Source: Streptomyces roseofulvus (GTDB taxonomy: Bacteria; Actinomycetota; Actinomycetes; Streptomycetales; Streptomycetaceae). From it: a stretch of DNA of 64,000 nt. Shown here one piece after another: positions 1 to 8,924 of this stretch (positions are counted from its first letter, which is position 1; every line of letters starts with the position of its first letter). A model generated the notes under the pieces. The model was not told the origin of the DNA. It ran no database searches and worked only from the letters and a program-made list of their open reading frames with translations. The stretch covers positions 1,798,001 to 1,862,000 of the forward strand of contig NZ_BAAAWE010000001.1 in the NCBI RefSeq assembly GCF_039534915.1, in the 5' to 3' direction. The position numbers and the translations under genes were made by a program.

Positions 1-384
1 GGCGGCCCGGTCGCCGCGGCCGCGGGTGAGGACGTACAGCCCGGCGGGCGGGGTTCCGGATCCGGCTTCGCAGTGTACGACCGCAATGGTCTCGGGGTTC
101 TTGTCGCCGTCGAGGTCGCCGGTGACGCGCTGGGCGACGCGGTGGTCCGCTCCCCCGCACCGGAGCGGGTAGGCGGCGGTGTCGGCGTCGGGCGCGGGGG
201 CCGGGCCGGGGGCCGCGGGGGCGGAAGCGGAGGCGGTGGCGGGGCCCGCTTCGGCGGCGTCGGGGGTCAGGGCGCCGGCGAGGGCGACGACCGCGGCGGT
301 CGCGGTGGCGGTGGCCAGCCAGTGCAGCGGCCGGGCGTGGGTGTGTGCGAGGTCCACGGGGTCCGGGGCGGCGGAGGGCTGCAC
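1..384 (-). CDS. Partial secreted or anchored protein (3' end outside window)
   Basis: The GTG start at 384 has an AGGAG motif nine bases upstream, and the frame stays open to the window edge (128 codons). Residues 1-20 are polar, 21-42 form an Ala/Val-rich hydrophobic segment that could be an uncleaved anchor or signal peptide, and 43-70 are an Ala/Pro linker typical of exported Streptomyces proteins. Beyond that, a Cys-containing domain carries GDLDGDKNPET, which resembles an FG-GAP or VCBS-type acidic calcium loop. The product is not recognised. It lies downstream of trmI in the same direction, but a strong hairpin separates them. The function call is only that it is probably extracytoplasmic. 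Confidence 0.6.
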   Translation of the reverse strand, partial: MQPSAAPDPVDLAHTHARPLHWLATATATAAVVALAGALTPDAAEAGPATASASAPAAPGPAPAPDADTAAYPLRCGGADHRVAQRVTGDLDGDKNPETIAVVHCEAGSGTPPAGLYVLTRGRGDRAA

Positions 385-490
385 GCGAGACGTCTCCTGT
401 GAGGGTCGTGCCGAGGGGTTGCGGGCATCGTGCCATACGTCACAGGGCGGCGGAACAGCCGGGGTGTCGAACAGGGGGGCCGAACACGGC

Positions 491-539
491 GACGCCGCCG
501 CCCGGTTCCCCGTGCGCGGGGTGGTCGGGCGGCGGCGTC
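491..539 (-). terminator. Hairpin downstream of trmI
   Basis: A perfect 14-bp inverted repeat (491-504 pairs with 526-539, arm GACGCCGCCGCCCG) has a 21-base loop. It lies 22 bases past the trmI stop and before the secreted-protein gene, so it probably separates the two transcripts. There is no U-tract, which is normal for Streptomyces terminators. Confidence 0.55.
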
Positions 540-560
540 GGCCTGGTTCCTGTCGGGGTG

Positions 561-1448
561 TCAGCCCTTGTTGGGGCCGTCGTAGTCCTCGCCGTAGGCG
601 CCCTTGGCGGGGCGGCGGCGGCGCATCGGGGGCTCCACGCCGTCCGCGAGGCGGCGGGCGGTGACGAGGAAGCCGGTGTGGCCGATCATGCGGTGATCGG
701 GGCGGACGGCCAGGCCCTCGACGTGCCAGTTGCGGATCATGGACTCCCAGGGCTGCGGCTCGGCGTAGCAGCCGATCTCGCGGATGGACTCCACGGTGCG
801 GGCGAGCTGGGTGGTGGTGGCCACGTAGCAGCAGAGGATGCCGCCGGGGACGAGGCTCTTGGAGACGGCCTCCAGGCACTCCCAGGGGGCGAGCATGTCG
901 AGGATGACCCGGTCGACGTCGGTGTCGGTCAGGTTGTCCTGGAGGTCGCCGACGGTCAGCTGCCAGGCCGGGTGGGGGCCGCCGAAGTAGCGCTCGACGT
1001 TGCCCTTCGCGATCTCGGCGAAGTCCTCGCGGCGCTCGTAGGAGTGCAGCATGCCGCTGTCGCCGATGGCGCGGAGCAGGAAGCTGCTGAGCGAGCCGGA
1101 GCCGACGCCGGCCTCCACGACGCGAGCGCCGGGGAAGATGTCGGCGAAGGCGAGGATCTGTCCCGCGTCCTTCGGGTAGACCACGGCGGCGCCGCGGGGC
1201 ATGGACAGGACGTAGTCGGGGAGCAGGGGGCGCAGCGCGAGGTAGGCCACGTTTCCGGTGGTGCGGACAACGCTGCCCTCGGGGGCGCCGATCAGCTCGT
1301 CGTGCGGGAAGGAACCCTTGTGGGTGTGGAAGTTCTTTCCCTCTTCGAGCGTGAACGTGTAGTGGCGGCCCTTGGGGTCGGTCAGCTGAACCTGGTCCCC
1401 GACCTTGAAGGGCCCGCGTCGGCGGGCGGCACCGGTCGGTTCGGACAT
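561..1448 (-). CDS. trmI: tRNA (adenine-58-N1) methyltransferase TrmI
   Basis: Class I SAM-dependent methyltransferase that makes m1A58 in the tRNA T-loop and works as a homotetramer. The 295 residues have an N-terminal beta-barrel region (about 12-60), the SAM-binding motif VVEAGVGSGSLS near 110, an acidic loop at HSYERR, and the catalytic-side motif ILDMLAPWE near 190. Length and motifs fit actinobacterial TrmI. The C-terminus is a basic, disordered tail. It starts 19 bases after the site-2 protease stop, so the two are probably co-transcribed. In Streptomyces this gene usually lies close to the proteasome/Pup genes, which would be just beyond the left edge. Confidence 0.93.
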   Translation of the reverse strand: MSEPTGAARRRGPFKVGDQVQLTDPKGRHYTFTLEEGKNFHTHKGSFPHDELIGAPEGSVVRTTGNVAYLALRPLLPDYVLSMPRGAAVVYPKDAGQILAFADIFPGARVVEAGVGSGSLSSFLLRAIGDSGMLHSYERREDFAEIAKGNVERYFGGPHPAWQLTVGDLQDNLTDTDVDRVILDMLAPWECLEAVSKSLVPGGILCCYVATTTQLARTVESIREIGCYAEPQPWESMIRNWHVEGLAVRPDHRMIGHTGFLVTARRLADGVEPPMRRRRPAKGAYGEDYDGPNKG

Positions 1449-1467
1449 GTGAACAAGAGTACCGGGC

Positions 1468-2658
1468 TTACGGGGAGGGTCGTGCCATGGCCTTCACGAA
1501 GGCGCGCTCGACGTCGGTGGTGGAGAGGACGCCGTAGATCTCGCCGGTCTCCTCCATGACGAGGTACTCGGTGGCGGGGGTGGCGCGGAGGTGGTCGAGA
1601 AGGGGCTGGCCGGTGAGTTCGGCGGGGACGCGCATGCCGTCGGTGAGGTCCTGGGTGAGGGTGGTGACGGCGACCCAGGGGCGGCGGTGCTGGGGGACGG
1701 CGGCGATGGCGGCCTCGCGGACGATGCCGGTGGGACTGCCCGTGCCGTCGACGACGACGAGGGCGCGGGCGCCTGCCTCGTTGGCGCGGCGGAGGGCCTC
1801 GGAGAGGGGCGTCTCGGGTTCGACGGGGATGGCGCGGCGGGTGAGGGCGCGGGCGCGGAGGTCGGGGAGGTGTTCGCGGAGGCGGGCCATGCGGAGGCTG
1901 TTGCCGGCGCCGGTCCAGATGATGGCGGCCAGGATGGCGGCGAGGAGGGCGTCGGTGACGGTGGTGAAGCCGTCGATGTCGGCGGTGGAGTTGCCGAGCC
2001 AGCCGGTGCGGGTGAGGAGGGGGAGGCCGATGAGGACGGTGATGGCGAGGGCGCGGCCGACCCAGGCGGCGGCGACGGTGCCGCTCATGGGCTTGCCGGT
2101 GAGCTTCCAGACGACGGCGCGGAGCATCCGGCCGCCGTCGAGCGGGAGGCCGGGGAGGAGGTTGAAGATCGCGACGATGAGGTTGGAGATCATCAGGCCG
2201 GCGAGGAGGACGCCGGGGACGGTGCCGGGCTCGACGGCCTGCATGGCGGCGTAGAAGACGCCGGCGAGGACGAGGGAGAGGAGGGGGCCGACGAAGGCGA
2301 GGACGAATTCGCGGCCGGGGGTCTCGGACTCCTTCTCGATCTCGGAGACGCCGCCGAAGAACTGCAGCTGGATGCGCCGGACGGGGAGCTTGAAGCGGAG
2401 GGCGGCGATGGTGTGCGCGAGTTCGTGGACGAGGACGGAGGCGTAGAAGGCGACGGCGAAGAAGAGGGAGACCAGGTAGCGGGCGGCGCCAAGGTCGGGC
2501 AGGACGCGTTCGATCTGGTCGCCGAAGACCCAGGTGATGAGGGCGGCGACGAGGAACCAGCTGGGTGCGACGTAGACGGGCACGCCGAAGGGCCGGCCCA
2601 TGAGGATCCCGCCGCCGGGTTCCTCGGTCCGCTGCGGCTTGGGCTCGTCCTGGTTCAC
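1468..2658 (-). CDS. Site-2 protease (M50 family) with C-terminal CBS domains
   Basis: Integral-membrane zinc metalloprotease of 396 residues. The active-site HELAH lies in a transmembrane helix near 90, and the second zinc-ligand motif NLLPGLPLDGGRM is near 180. Several further hydrophobic helices follow, then paired CBS-like repeats (about 270-390) that may sense adenine nucleotides. The family cleaves membrane-embedded substrates such as anti-sigma factors or signal-peptide remnants. The GTG at 2658 has a GAGAGGAA motif five bases upstream and is preferred over an in-frame ATG at 2700. It is divergent from the RecB-like gene. The substrate cannot be inferred from the context. Confidence 0.88.
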   Translation of the reverse strand: MNQDEPKPQRTEEPGGGILMGRPFGVPVYVAPSWFLVAALITWVFGDQIERVLPDLGAARYLVSLFFAVAFYASVLVHELAHTIAALRFKLPVRRIQLQFFGGVSEIEKESETPGREFVLAFVGPLLSLVLAGVFYAAMQAVEPGTVPGVLLAGLMISNLIVAIFNLLPGLPLDGGRMLRAVVWKLTGKPMSGTVAAAWVGRALAITVLIGLPLLTRTGWLGNSTADIDGFTTVTDALLAAILAAIIWTGAGNSLRMARLREHLPDLRARALTRRAIPVEPETPLSEALRRANEAGARALVVVDGTGSPTGIVREAAIAAVPQHRRPWVAVTTLTQDLTDGMRVPAELTGQPLLDHLRATPATEYLVMEETGEIYGVLSTTDVERAFVKAMARPSP

Positions 2659-2766
2659 GGGTTCCTCTCGTCGCCGGGGGTGACCGCGCCGCTGCGTCAC
2701 GGGTCGATCATGCAGCGCGACGGGTCATACGTCGATGGTAGGCGGCTCGCTGTCGGTGGCGGGCCG

Positions 2767-2772
2767 TAGGGT
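2767..2772 (+). promoter_or_regulatory. -10 element, leaderless start of RecB-like gene
   Basis: TAGGGT ends seven bases before the ATG at 2780, and no SD sequence is present. Transcription would start at or next to the start codon. The same spacing recurs at several genes in this window. Confidence 0.5.
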
Positions 2773-2779
2773 CTGTGTC

Positions 2780-3682
2780 ATGAGTACGAGCGAGCGGCTC
2801 CCGGAGGGGCCCCGGGCGCCCATGTCGCTGTCGCCCTCGCGGGCGAGCGACTTCATGCAGTGTCCCCTGTTGTACCGGTTCCGGGTGATCGACCGGCTGC
2901 CGGAGAGGCCGAGCGCTGCGGCGACGCGGGGGACGCTGGTGCACGCGGTGCTCGAGCGGCTCTTCGACGATCCGGCGGCGGAGCGGACGGTGCCGCGGGC
3001 GAAGGCGATGATCCCGGGGCAGTGGGACCGGCTCCTGGAGTCGAAGCCGGAGCTGGGCGAGCTGTTCGCGGACGATCCGGCGGGCGAGCGGCTCGGGCAG
3101 TGGCTGGCGGAGGCCGAGGCGCTGGTGGAGCGGTGGTTCACGCTGGAGGATCCGGCGCGGCTGGAGCCGGCGGAGCGCGAGCTGTTCGTGGAGACGGAGC
3201 TGGAGTCGGGGCTGCGGCTGCGCGGGGTGATCGACCGGGTGGACGTGGCGCCGACGGGTGAGGTGCGGATCGTCGACTACAAGACGGGGAAGGCGCCGCG
3301 GCCGGAGTACAGCGAGGGCGCGCTGTTCCAGATGACGTTCTACGCCCTGGTGGTGTGGCGGCTGAAGGGGATCGTCCCGCGCCGGCTGCAGCTGGTGTAC
3401 CTGGGCAGCGGTGACGTGCTGACGTACGACCCGGTGGAGGCGGATCTGCGGCGGGTGGAGCGGAAGCTGCACGCGCTGTGGGACGCGATCCGGACGGCGA
3501 CGGAGACGGGCGACTGGCGGCCGCGGCCGACGAAGCTGTGCGGCTGGTGCGATCACCGGGCGGTCTGCCCGGAGTTCGGGGGGACTCCCCCGGTCTATCC
3601 GCTGGAGATCGTTTCCGCGCGCCCGGCGGAGGCGGGCCCGGCGGGGCAGGGCAGAATGGGCGGCGACCCGACCGCCTCGTGA
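2780..3682 (+). CDS. RecB-family PD-(D/E)XK exonuclease with iron-sulfur cysteines
   Basis: A 300-residue single-domain nuclease of the PDDEXK_1/RecB type. The catalytic motif RIVDYKTGK lies near 170, after the upstream acidic GVIDRVDV. One cysteine near the N-terminus (FMQCPLLYRF) and a C-terminal trio LCGWCDHRAVC give the four-cysteine pattern that binds a 4Fe-4S cluster in AddB and Cas4 nucleases. There is no helicase domain, so it is a stand-alone nuclease probably acting in DNA repair. The start follows a leaderless promoter. The response-regulator gene begins 10 bases after its stop and may be co-transcribed. Confidence 0.88.
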   Translation: MSTSERLPEGPRAPMSLSPSRASDFMQCPLLYRFRVIDRLPERPSAAATRGTLVHAVLERLFDDPAAERTVPRAKAMIPGQWDRLLESKPELGELFADDPAGERLGQWLAEAEALVERWFTLEDPARLEPAERELFVETELESGLRLRGVIDRVDVAPTGEVRIVDYKTGKAPRPEYSEGALFQMTFYALVVWRLKGIVPRRLQLVYLGSGDVLTYDPVEADLRRVERKLHALWDAIRTATETGDWRPRPTKLCGWCDHRAVCPEFGGTPPVYPLEIVSARPAEAGPAGQGRMGGDPTAS

Positions 3683-3692
3683 AGGAGCCCCT

Positions 3693-4370
3693 GTGACGAT
3701 TCGCGTCCTCCTGGTCGACGACCAGCCGCTGCTGCGCACCGGCTTCCGGATGATTCTGGAGGCGGAGCAGGACATCACGGTGGTGGGTGAGGCCGGGGAC
3801 GGTCTGCAGGCGCTGGACCAGGTGCGGGCGCTGCAGCCGGACGTGGTGCTGATGGACATCCGGATGCCGCGGATGGACGGGGTGGAGGCGACCCGGCAGA
3901 TCACCGGTCCGGGCCGTGACGGGCCGGCGAAGGTGCTGGTGCTGACCACGTTCGACCTGGACGAGTACGTGGTGGAGGCGCTGCGCGCGGGGGCGAGCGG
4001 CTTCCTGCTGAAGGACGCTCCGGCGAACGAGCTGGTGCAGGCGATCCGGGTGGTGGCGGCGGGCGAGGCGATGCTGGCCCCGTCGATCACGCGGCGGCTG
4101 CTGGACAAGTACTCGGCGCATCTGCCGACGGGCGAGGAGCAGGTGCCGGACACGCTGGGCACGCTGACCGACCGTGAGGTGGAGGTGCTGAAGCTGGTGG
4201 CGCGCGGGTTGTCGAACGCGGAGATCGCGGCGGATCTGTTCGTCAGCGAGACGACGGTCAAGACGCATGTGGGCCATGTGCTGACGAAGCTGGGCCTGCG
4301 CGACCGGGTGCAGGCGGCGGTGTACGCGTACGAGAGCGGTCTGGTGCGGCCGGGGGGCAACGGCCAGTAG
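3693..4370 (+). CDS. NarL/FixJ-family response regulator, orphan
   Basis: A 225-residue two-domain regulator. The receiver domain has the acidic pair D9-D10, the phosphoacceptor D55 in MDIRMPRMDG, and the conserved lysine in LLKDAP. The LuxR-type helix-turn-helix (TDREVEVLKLVARG through SETTVKTHVGHVL) lies at about 160-205. No histidine kinase is nearby, so it is an orphan in this window. The GTG start follows a GAAGGAG motif. It is separated from the RecB-like gene by only 10 bases and ends at a strong bidirectional hairpin. Its signal and targets are unknown. Confidence 0.92.
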   Translation: MTIRVLLVDDQPLLRTGFRMILEAEQDITVVGEAGDGLQALDQVRALQPDVVLMDIRMPRMDGVEATRQITGPGRDGPAKVLVLTTFDLDEYVVEALRAGASGFLLKDAPANELVQAIRVVAAGEAMLAPSITRRLLDKYSAHLPTGEEQVPDTLGTLTDREVEVLKLVARGLSNAEIAADLFVSETTVKTHVGHVLTKLGLRDRVQAAVYAYESGLVRPGGNGQ

Positions 4371-4380
4371 CGGCGGTGCG

Positions 4381-4429
4381 GTACGGGAGGGCCCGGCGCG
4401 CGGGGTGCGCGCCGGGCCCTTCGCCGTAC
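4381..4429. terminator. Bidirectional terminator between convergent genes
   Basis: A perfect 13-bp GC stem (4389-4401 with 4407-4419, arm GGGCCCGGCGCGC) has a 5-base loop, with a further GTACGG/CCGTAC closing arm outside it. It sits between the response regulator (+) and the lipoprotein gene (-). Confidence 0.8.
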
Positions 4430-4438
4430 CCGCGGGGG

Positions 4439-6013
4439 TCAGCTGGTGCGGAGCTCCCAGAAGCGGAAGACGGTGGAGGCGTCGAGGGTCCATTCGAGGC
4501 CGGTGACGCCGTCGCGGGTGACGGCGTACTGCTTGCCCTGCCAGAGCGGGAGGACGGGGAGTTCCTCGGCGACGACGTCCTGGAGCGCGCCGTACTCCTT
4601 GTCGGTGGCGGAGCGGTCGGCGGTGGCGGCGGTCTTCGGCAGCAGGGTGCCGGTGATCGTCTTGTTCTCGTAGTGGTTGGAGAGGACGTTGCCCTCGCCG
4701 AAGAAGGGCGCGGTGAAGTTGTCGGCGTCGGGGTAGTCGGGGACCCAGCCCTTGACGTAGACGCCGTACTTGCCGGCGGCGATGTCCTTCTCGTACTGGT
4801 CGAAGGCGACGGACTTGACGTCGGCGTCGAAGAGGCCGCTGGCGTTGAGCTGGGCGGCGATGGCCTTGAGCTCGGCGTCGGTGGAGGGGCCGTAGCGGCT
4901 GGGGGTGGACCAGAGGGTGAGGGTGACCTTGTCCGTGATGCCGGCGGCGCGGAGGGCCTTCTTGGCCTTCGCCGGGTCGGGGGCGCCGTAGGTGTCGAAG
5001 AAGGCGGTGTTGTGGCCGTTGATGCCGGCCGGGACGATCGAGTAGAGCGGCGTGGCGGTCGACTTGTAGACGTCCTCGACGAGGGCGTCGCGGTCGACGA
5101 GGTGGGCGATCGCCTTGCGGACGGCGAGCTTGCCGGCGACGGGGTCCTTCATGTTGAAGACGAGGTGCTGGACCTCGGCGCTGCTGCCCTGGACGACCTG
5201 GACGCCGCGGTCCTCGGTGGAGGCCTCCAGGGCGGAGATGTCGCCGGCGGACAGGCCGCGGTAGGCGACGTCGAGGTCGCCGTCGGCGAACGCCTTGGCG
5301 AGGGCGGCGCGGTCGCCCTGGTAGAGCTTGAGGGCGACCCGGTCGTTGCGGCGCTCGGCGGTGCCCTGGTAGCCGGTGTTGGCGGAGAAGACGGCCTCGG
5401 TGTCGCTGAGGGAGTCCAGCTTGTAGGGGCCGGAGCCGACGGCCTTGCCGTCGGTGCGGAGGGCGTCGGCGGAGTACTCGCGGTGGTCGACGATCGAGCC
5501 GGCGCCGGAGGCGATCTTGCTGGGGAAGGTGGCGTCCGGGACCTTGAGGCGGAAGACGACGGTCCGCTCGTCGGGGGTCTCGATGGTGTCGATGGTGGAG
5601 AGCAGCGGCGCCGGGCCGGAGGGGTCGGCGATCTTCAGGGCGCGCTCGAAGGAGAACTTGACGTCCTCGGAGGTGAGCGGGTTGCCGTTGGAGAACTTCA
5701 GGCCGGGGCGGAGGGTGCAGGTGTAGACGGTGCTGCCGTCGCCGAAGGCGCACTTCTCGGCGGCTTCGGGCTCGGGCAGGGAGCCGCCCTTGGGGAAGGC
5801 GAGGAGGGACTGGAAGACGTTGTTGAACAGCAGCCAGGAGCCGGGGTCGTAGCCGGCGGCGGGGTCGGTCGCCAGGATCTCGTCGGACATGCCGACCCGG
5901 ACGGCGTCGGCCGAGCCGGAGCCCGGTATCTGTTCGGTGCCGCAGCCGCCGAGGAGGGCGGCGGAGAGGCCCGCGGCGAGCGGGGCGGTCAGCCACTTGT
6001 GGTGCGTCTTCAC
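4439..6013 (-). CDS. ABC transporter peptide-binding lipoprotein (SBP family 5), copy 1
   Basis: A 524-residue extracytoplasmic solute-binding protein of the DppA/OppA type. The signal peptide (residues 1-24) ends at lipobox LLGGC, so the cysteine near 25 would be lipidated. Family 5 signatures include FSNGNPLTSEDVKFSFERA (about 105-125) and a C-terminal LPVLPLWQGKQY. It is clearly paralogous to the next gene and lies 67 bases downstream of it. No permease or ATPase genes adjoin either one, so they either share a distant transporter or act as sensors or scavengers. The substrate is unproven; oligopeptides are usual for the family. Confidence 0.9.
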   Translation of the reverse strand: MKTHHKWLTAPLAAGLSAALLGGCGTEQIPGSGSADAVRVGMSDEILATDPAAGYDPGSWLLFNNVFQSLLAFPKGGSLPEPEAAEKCAFGDGSTVYTCTLRPGLKFSNGNPLTSEDVKFSFERALKIADPSGPAPLLSTIDTIETPDERTVVFRLKVPDATFPSKIASGAGSIVDHREYSADALRTDGKAVGSGPYKLDSLSDTEAVFSANTGYQGTAERRNDRVALKLYQGDRAALAKAFADGDLDVAYRGLSAGDISALEASTEDRGVQVVQGSSAEVQHLVFNMKDPVAGKLAVRKAIAHLVDRDALVEDVYKSTATPLYSIVPAGINGHNTAFFDTYGAPDPAKAKKALRAAGITDKVTLTLWSTPSRYGPSTDAELKAIAAQLNASGLFDADVKSVAFDQYEKDIAAGKYGVYVKGWVPDYPDADNFTAPFFGEGNVLSNHYENKTITGTLLPKTAATADRSATDKEYGALQDVVAEELPVLPLWQGKQYAVTRDGVTGLEWTLDASTVFRFWELRTS

Positions 6014-6080
6014 AGAACTTGCCTCGTGATCTCTTGCCAGGCCGGCCGCGCGTGGCTGCGCGGCCGGTACAACGAAGGGG

Positions 6081-7673
6081 TCAGGCGGTGGTGCCCCGGC
6101 TCAGCTCCCAGAGCAGCAGGTCGGAGGAGGTGTTGAGGGCGTACTCGACACCGGTGATGTCGTCGCGCGCGGCGACGTACTGCTTGCCCTGCCAGAGCGG
6201 CAGGACGGGCACGTCCTGGGCGACGATCTTCTGGATCTGCTGGTAGACGGGGTTGGCGGCGGTGCGGTCGGCCTCGCGGCGGGAGCGCGGGATGAGCTGG
6301 TCGCGGACCTTCTTGTTGACGTACGGGGTGCCGAGGAAGTTGTCGCTGTCGAGGAAGGGCGCGACGTAGTTGTCCGGGTCCGGGTAGTCGGGGAACCAGC
6401 CGAGGCCGTAGACGGCGTAGTCGCCGCGGCGCTGGGCGGGGCGGAACTCGGACCAGGCGGTGCCCTTGACGGTGACGTCGAAGAGTTCGCTGGCGATGAG
6501 CTGGTTCTTCAGCGTCGCGAACTCCTGGGCGGTCTCGGCGCCGTAGTGGTCGGTGGTGTAGTGGAGGGTGAGCTTGACCGGGGTCTGGACGCCGGCCTTG
6601 CGGAGGATGGCGGCGGCGCGGTCGGGGTCGCCCTCGCCGTACTCCTCGTAGAAGGGGGTGGCGTGACCGGCGATGCTGGAGGGGATCAGCGAGTAGAGCG
6701 GCTCCGCGGTGGGGCCGTAGACCCGGTTGACGAGGGCGCCGCGGTCGACGACGGCGGCCATGGCCTGGCGGACGGCCTTCTCCTCGACGGCGGGGGCCTT
6801 GGTGTTGAAGCCGAGGTAGCGGATCTCCAGGCCGGGGACCTCGGAGACGCGGATGCCCTCGCTGGGGCTCTCGGTGAGGTCGCGGACCTGCTCCTGGGAG
6901 AGGGAGCGGGCCATCATGTCGATGTCCTTGCTCTCCAGGGCCTTGCCCATGGTGCCGGCGTCGGCGTAGGCGCGGAGTTCGACCTTCTCGTTGCGGGGCG
7001 TGATGTCGCCCTTGTAGTGGGGGTTGCGGGAGAAGACGAAGCGGGTGGCCTGGTCGCCGTCCGTCTCGGTCTTGAGGGTGTACGGGCCGGAGCCGTCCAC
7101 CTCGAAGCCCTCGCGGAGCGCGTCGGCGGCGTACTTGTCCTTGCTGAGGATGCCGGCGACGGGGGTGGAGAGCTTGTACGGGAAGGTGGCGTCGGGGGCG
7201 TTGAGGTGGAAGACGATCTCGCGGTCGCCCTTGGTCTCGACGGTGTCGATGGTCGACAGGAGGGCGGCGGCGCCGTTGTCGGACTTGATCTTCCGGACCC
7301 GGTCGATGGAGTACTTGACGTCCTCGGCGGTGACGGGGGTGCCGTCGGCGAAGGTGAGGCCGGGGCGCAGGACGCAGCGGTAGCTCTCGCTGGCGGTGTC
7401 GGAGAAGCCGCAGCTCTCGGCGGCCTCGGGGACGGGCTGGCCGCCGCCGCGGGGCACGTGGACGAGGGTCTGGACGGTCTGGCGGAGGATGTTCCAGGCG
7501 CCGGTGTCGTAGGCGTAGGCCGGGTCGAGGGGGGCGGGCGCCTCCTCGGTGGCGACGAACTGGTCGGTGGTTCCGACGACGATGGCTCTGTTGTCCTCGC
7601 CCGTGCCGCAGGCGGCGAGCAGGGGGGCGAGCAGTCCGGCCACGGCCGGCAGCACCAAGGTCTTGCGGTTCAT
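6081..7673 (-). CDS. ABC transporter peptide-binding lipoprotein (SBP family 5), copy 2
   Basis: Tandem paralogue of the downstream gene (about 530 residues). It has signal peptide and lipobox LLAAC near residue 22, the family 5 motif FADGTPVTAEDVKYSIDRV, and the shared C-terminal VPVLPLWQGKQY. The ATG at 7673 is annotated; an in-frame TTG immediately before it at 7676 has slightly better spacing (8 bases) from the GAGGAG motif and could be the real start. It leads a two-gene unit preceded by a 525-base regulatory gap. It probably binds peptides; there is no transporter partner in the window. Confidence 0.9.
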   Translation of the reverse strand: MNRKTLVLPAVAGLLAPLLAACGTGEDNRAIVVGTTDQFVATEEAPAPLDPAYAYDTGAWNILRQTVQTLVHVPRGGGQPVPEAAESCGFSDTASESYRCVLRPGLTFADGTPVTAEDVKYSIDRVRKIKSDNGAAALLSTIDTVETKGDREIVFHLNAPDATFPYKLSTPVAGILSKDKYAADALREGFEVDGSGPYTLKTETDGDQATRFVFSRNPHYKGDITPRNEKVELRAYADAGTMGKALESKDIDMMARSLSQEQVRDLTESPSEGIRVSEVPGLEIRYLGFNTKAPAVEEKAVRQAMAAVVDRGALVNRVYGPTAEPLYSLIPSSIAGHATPFYEEYGEGDPDRAAAILRKAGVQTPVKLTLHYTTDHYGAETAQEFATLKNQLIASELFDVTVKGTAWSEFRPAQRRGDYAVYGLGWFPDYPDPDNYVAPFLDSDNFLGTPYVNKKVRDQLIPRSRREADRTAANPVYQQIQKIVAQDVPVLPLWQGKQYVAARDDITGVEYALNTSSDLLLWELSRGTTA

Positions 7674-7676
7674 CAA

Positions 7677-8198
7677 GGGACGTTCTCCTCAGCCGGCCTG
7701 GGGTACAGCGGTAGGACGACACTCCGCCGCCGGCCGCCCGGTCGGGGCGGGAGCGATCGGGCCGGGAAGTTGCGATCGGTCCTGTGTTCTCGGCGACTTG
7801 GGTATGCGCCGGCGCACGCGGTGATTGCGGCGAAGTACTCGCGAAAGATTAGTGGGCGGCGCCGCTATTGCCGGACGGGGTGGCCGGTGGGGAGTAATCG
7901 AAGGGTGATCATGAATGCGTCCGCTTCGATAGTCATGCGCCGCACGAGGTGGACGGTCCTGAGCGAATCGGGACACAAGGGGGCGGCGGAGGTTCGCATT
8001 CCGGGCGGGGAACGCGGTCAGGCCACCCCTCGGCGAGCACGCTGGGTGACCAAGGTCACGCGATGGAAATGCGAGGAGTGGCCTGAACCTATTGCGCGGG
8101 AGACGGGCGGCGGCGGGCGGGAGAACCTCACGGAAGGCGGCCTCGGCGAATACCCGCGGTAATCCTCAGAGAAAGCTCAGATTCCCGCTCGGCTTCGC
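7677..8198. other. Long intergenic region, less GC-rich, no convincing gene
   Basis: About 520 bases between two minus-strand genes, the upstream region of the tandem lipoprotein genes. It is visibly richer in A and T than its surroundings. It holds two GCGATCGG copies near 7753 and 7772, a perfect palindrome at 8046-8059, and a direct repeat CTCAGATTCCCG next to the HAD stop codon. Open frames here have no coding character. It is a likely long promoter region with at least one operator. Confidence 0.5.
8046..8059. promoter_or_regulatory. Palindrome GTGACC-AA-GGTCAC
   Basis: A perfect 6-2-6 inverted repeat in the promoter region of the tandem substrate-binding lipoprotein genes. It is a candidate operator for a dimeric regulator; the regulator is unknown. 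Confidence 0.35.
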
Positions 8199-8897
8199 TC
8201 AGATTCCCGAGACGAGGGTGCGCAGGAACGGTACGTCGACCTCTTCGAGCGAGCGGACCACGACCCGTCCGGGCATGGCGGGGATCGGGGCGACGGAGGG
8301 CACGGCGACGACCCGGCAGCCGGCCGCCTCGCCGGCGGCGACGCCGGTCGCGGTGTCCTCGATGACGGCGCACAGGGCGGGGTCGGCTCCGACGCCGCGG
8401 GCGGCAGTCAGATACGGCTCCGGGTGCGGCTTGGTGCGGCTGACCTCGTCGCCGGCGACGGTGAGGTGGAAGCGGTCGCGGCCGACGGACTCCAGGACGC
8501 GGTCGATGATCCGCCGGTGGGAGGCGGAGACGAGGGCGGTGGGGATGGAGTGCCGGGCCAGCTCGGCCAGCAGCCGCTCGGCGCCGGGCATGAGGGGCAC
8601 GCCCCGCTCGATGCGCTGCTCGAACTTCTCGTTGAGCAGCACGGTCAGCTCGTCGAGGGTGATGTCGGCGCCGGTGGACTCGATCAGGTAGCCGGCGCTG
8701 CGGGTCATCGGCCCGCCGACCACGATGTCCCGCCATGCCTCGTCGAGCCGGTGTCCGAGGTCGGCGAAGACCTCGACCTCGGCGTCCCACCAGAAGCCCT
8801 CGGTGTCGACGAGGGTCCCGTCCATGTCGAGGAAGACCGCCTGCAGGGCGGAGCTTCCGTTGGCGTGGATCAGGGACGCGGGGACCGTACTGGTCAT
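8199..8897 (-). CDS. HAD-superfamily hydrolase (phosphoglycolate phosphatase/beta-PGM type)
   Basis: A 232-residue haloacid dehalogenase-like phosphatase. Motif I DMDGTLVDTEG near 23 supplies the nucleophile and acid/base aspartates, motif II is in ALVSASHRR, the motif III lysine is in SRTKPHPEP, and motif IV is VIEDTATGV. The insert between motifs I and II is a helical cap (subfamily IA). The ATG at 8897 has GGAGG eight bases upstream, so longer in-frame starts are rejected. It lies downstream of metH with a hairpin between them. The substrate is unknown; sugar phosphates are common for this subgroup. Confidence 0.88.
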   Translation of the reverse strand: MTSTVPASLIHANGSSALQAVFLDMDGTLVDTEGFWWDAEVEVFADLGHRLDEAWRDIVVGGPMTRSAGYLIESTGADITLDELTVLLNEKFEQRIERGVPLMPGAERLLAELARHSIPTALVSASHRRIIDRVLESVGRDRFHLTVAGDEVSRTKPHPEPYLTAARGVGADPALCAVIEDTATGVAAGEAAGCRVVAVPSVAPIPAMPGRVVVRSLEEVDVPFLRTLVSGI

Positions 8898-8924
8898 CCG
8901 GCACACCTCCATGGAGGGACGGAA

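Noticed and set aside
345..1559. Long plus-strand frame antisense to trmI
   Set aside because: High-GC shadow frame; the minus strand holds a complete, motif-bearing TrmI, and the antisense peptide is Gly/Ala/Val-rich without motifs.
3138..5996. 952-codon minus-strand frame across the response regulator and lipoprotein gene
   Set aside because: Arg/Pro-rich translation; overlaps two confident genes and a terminator.
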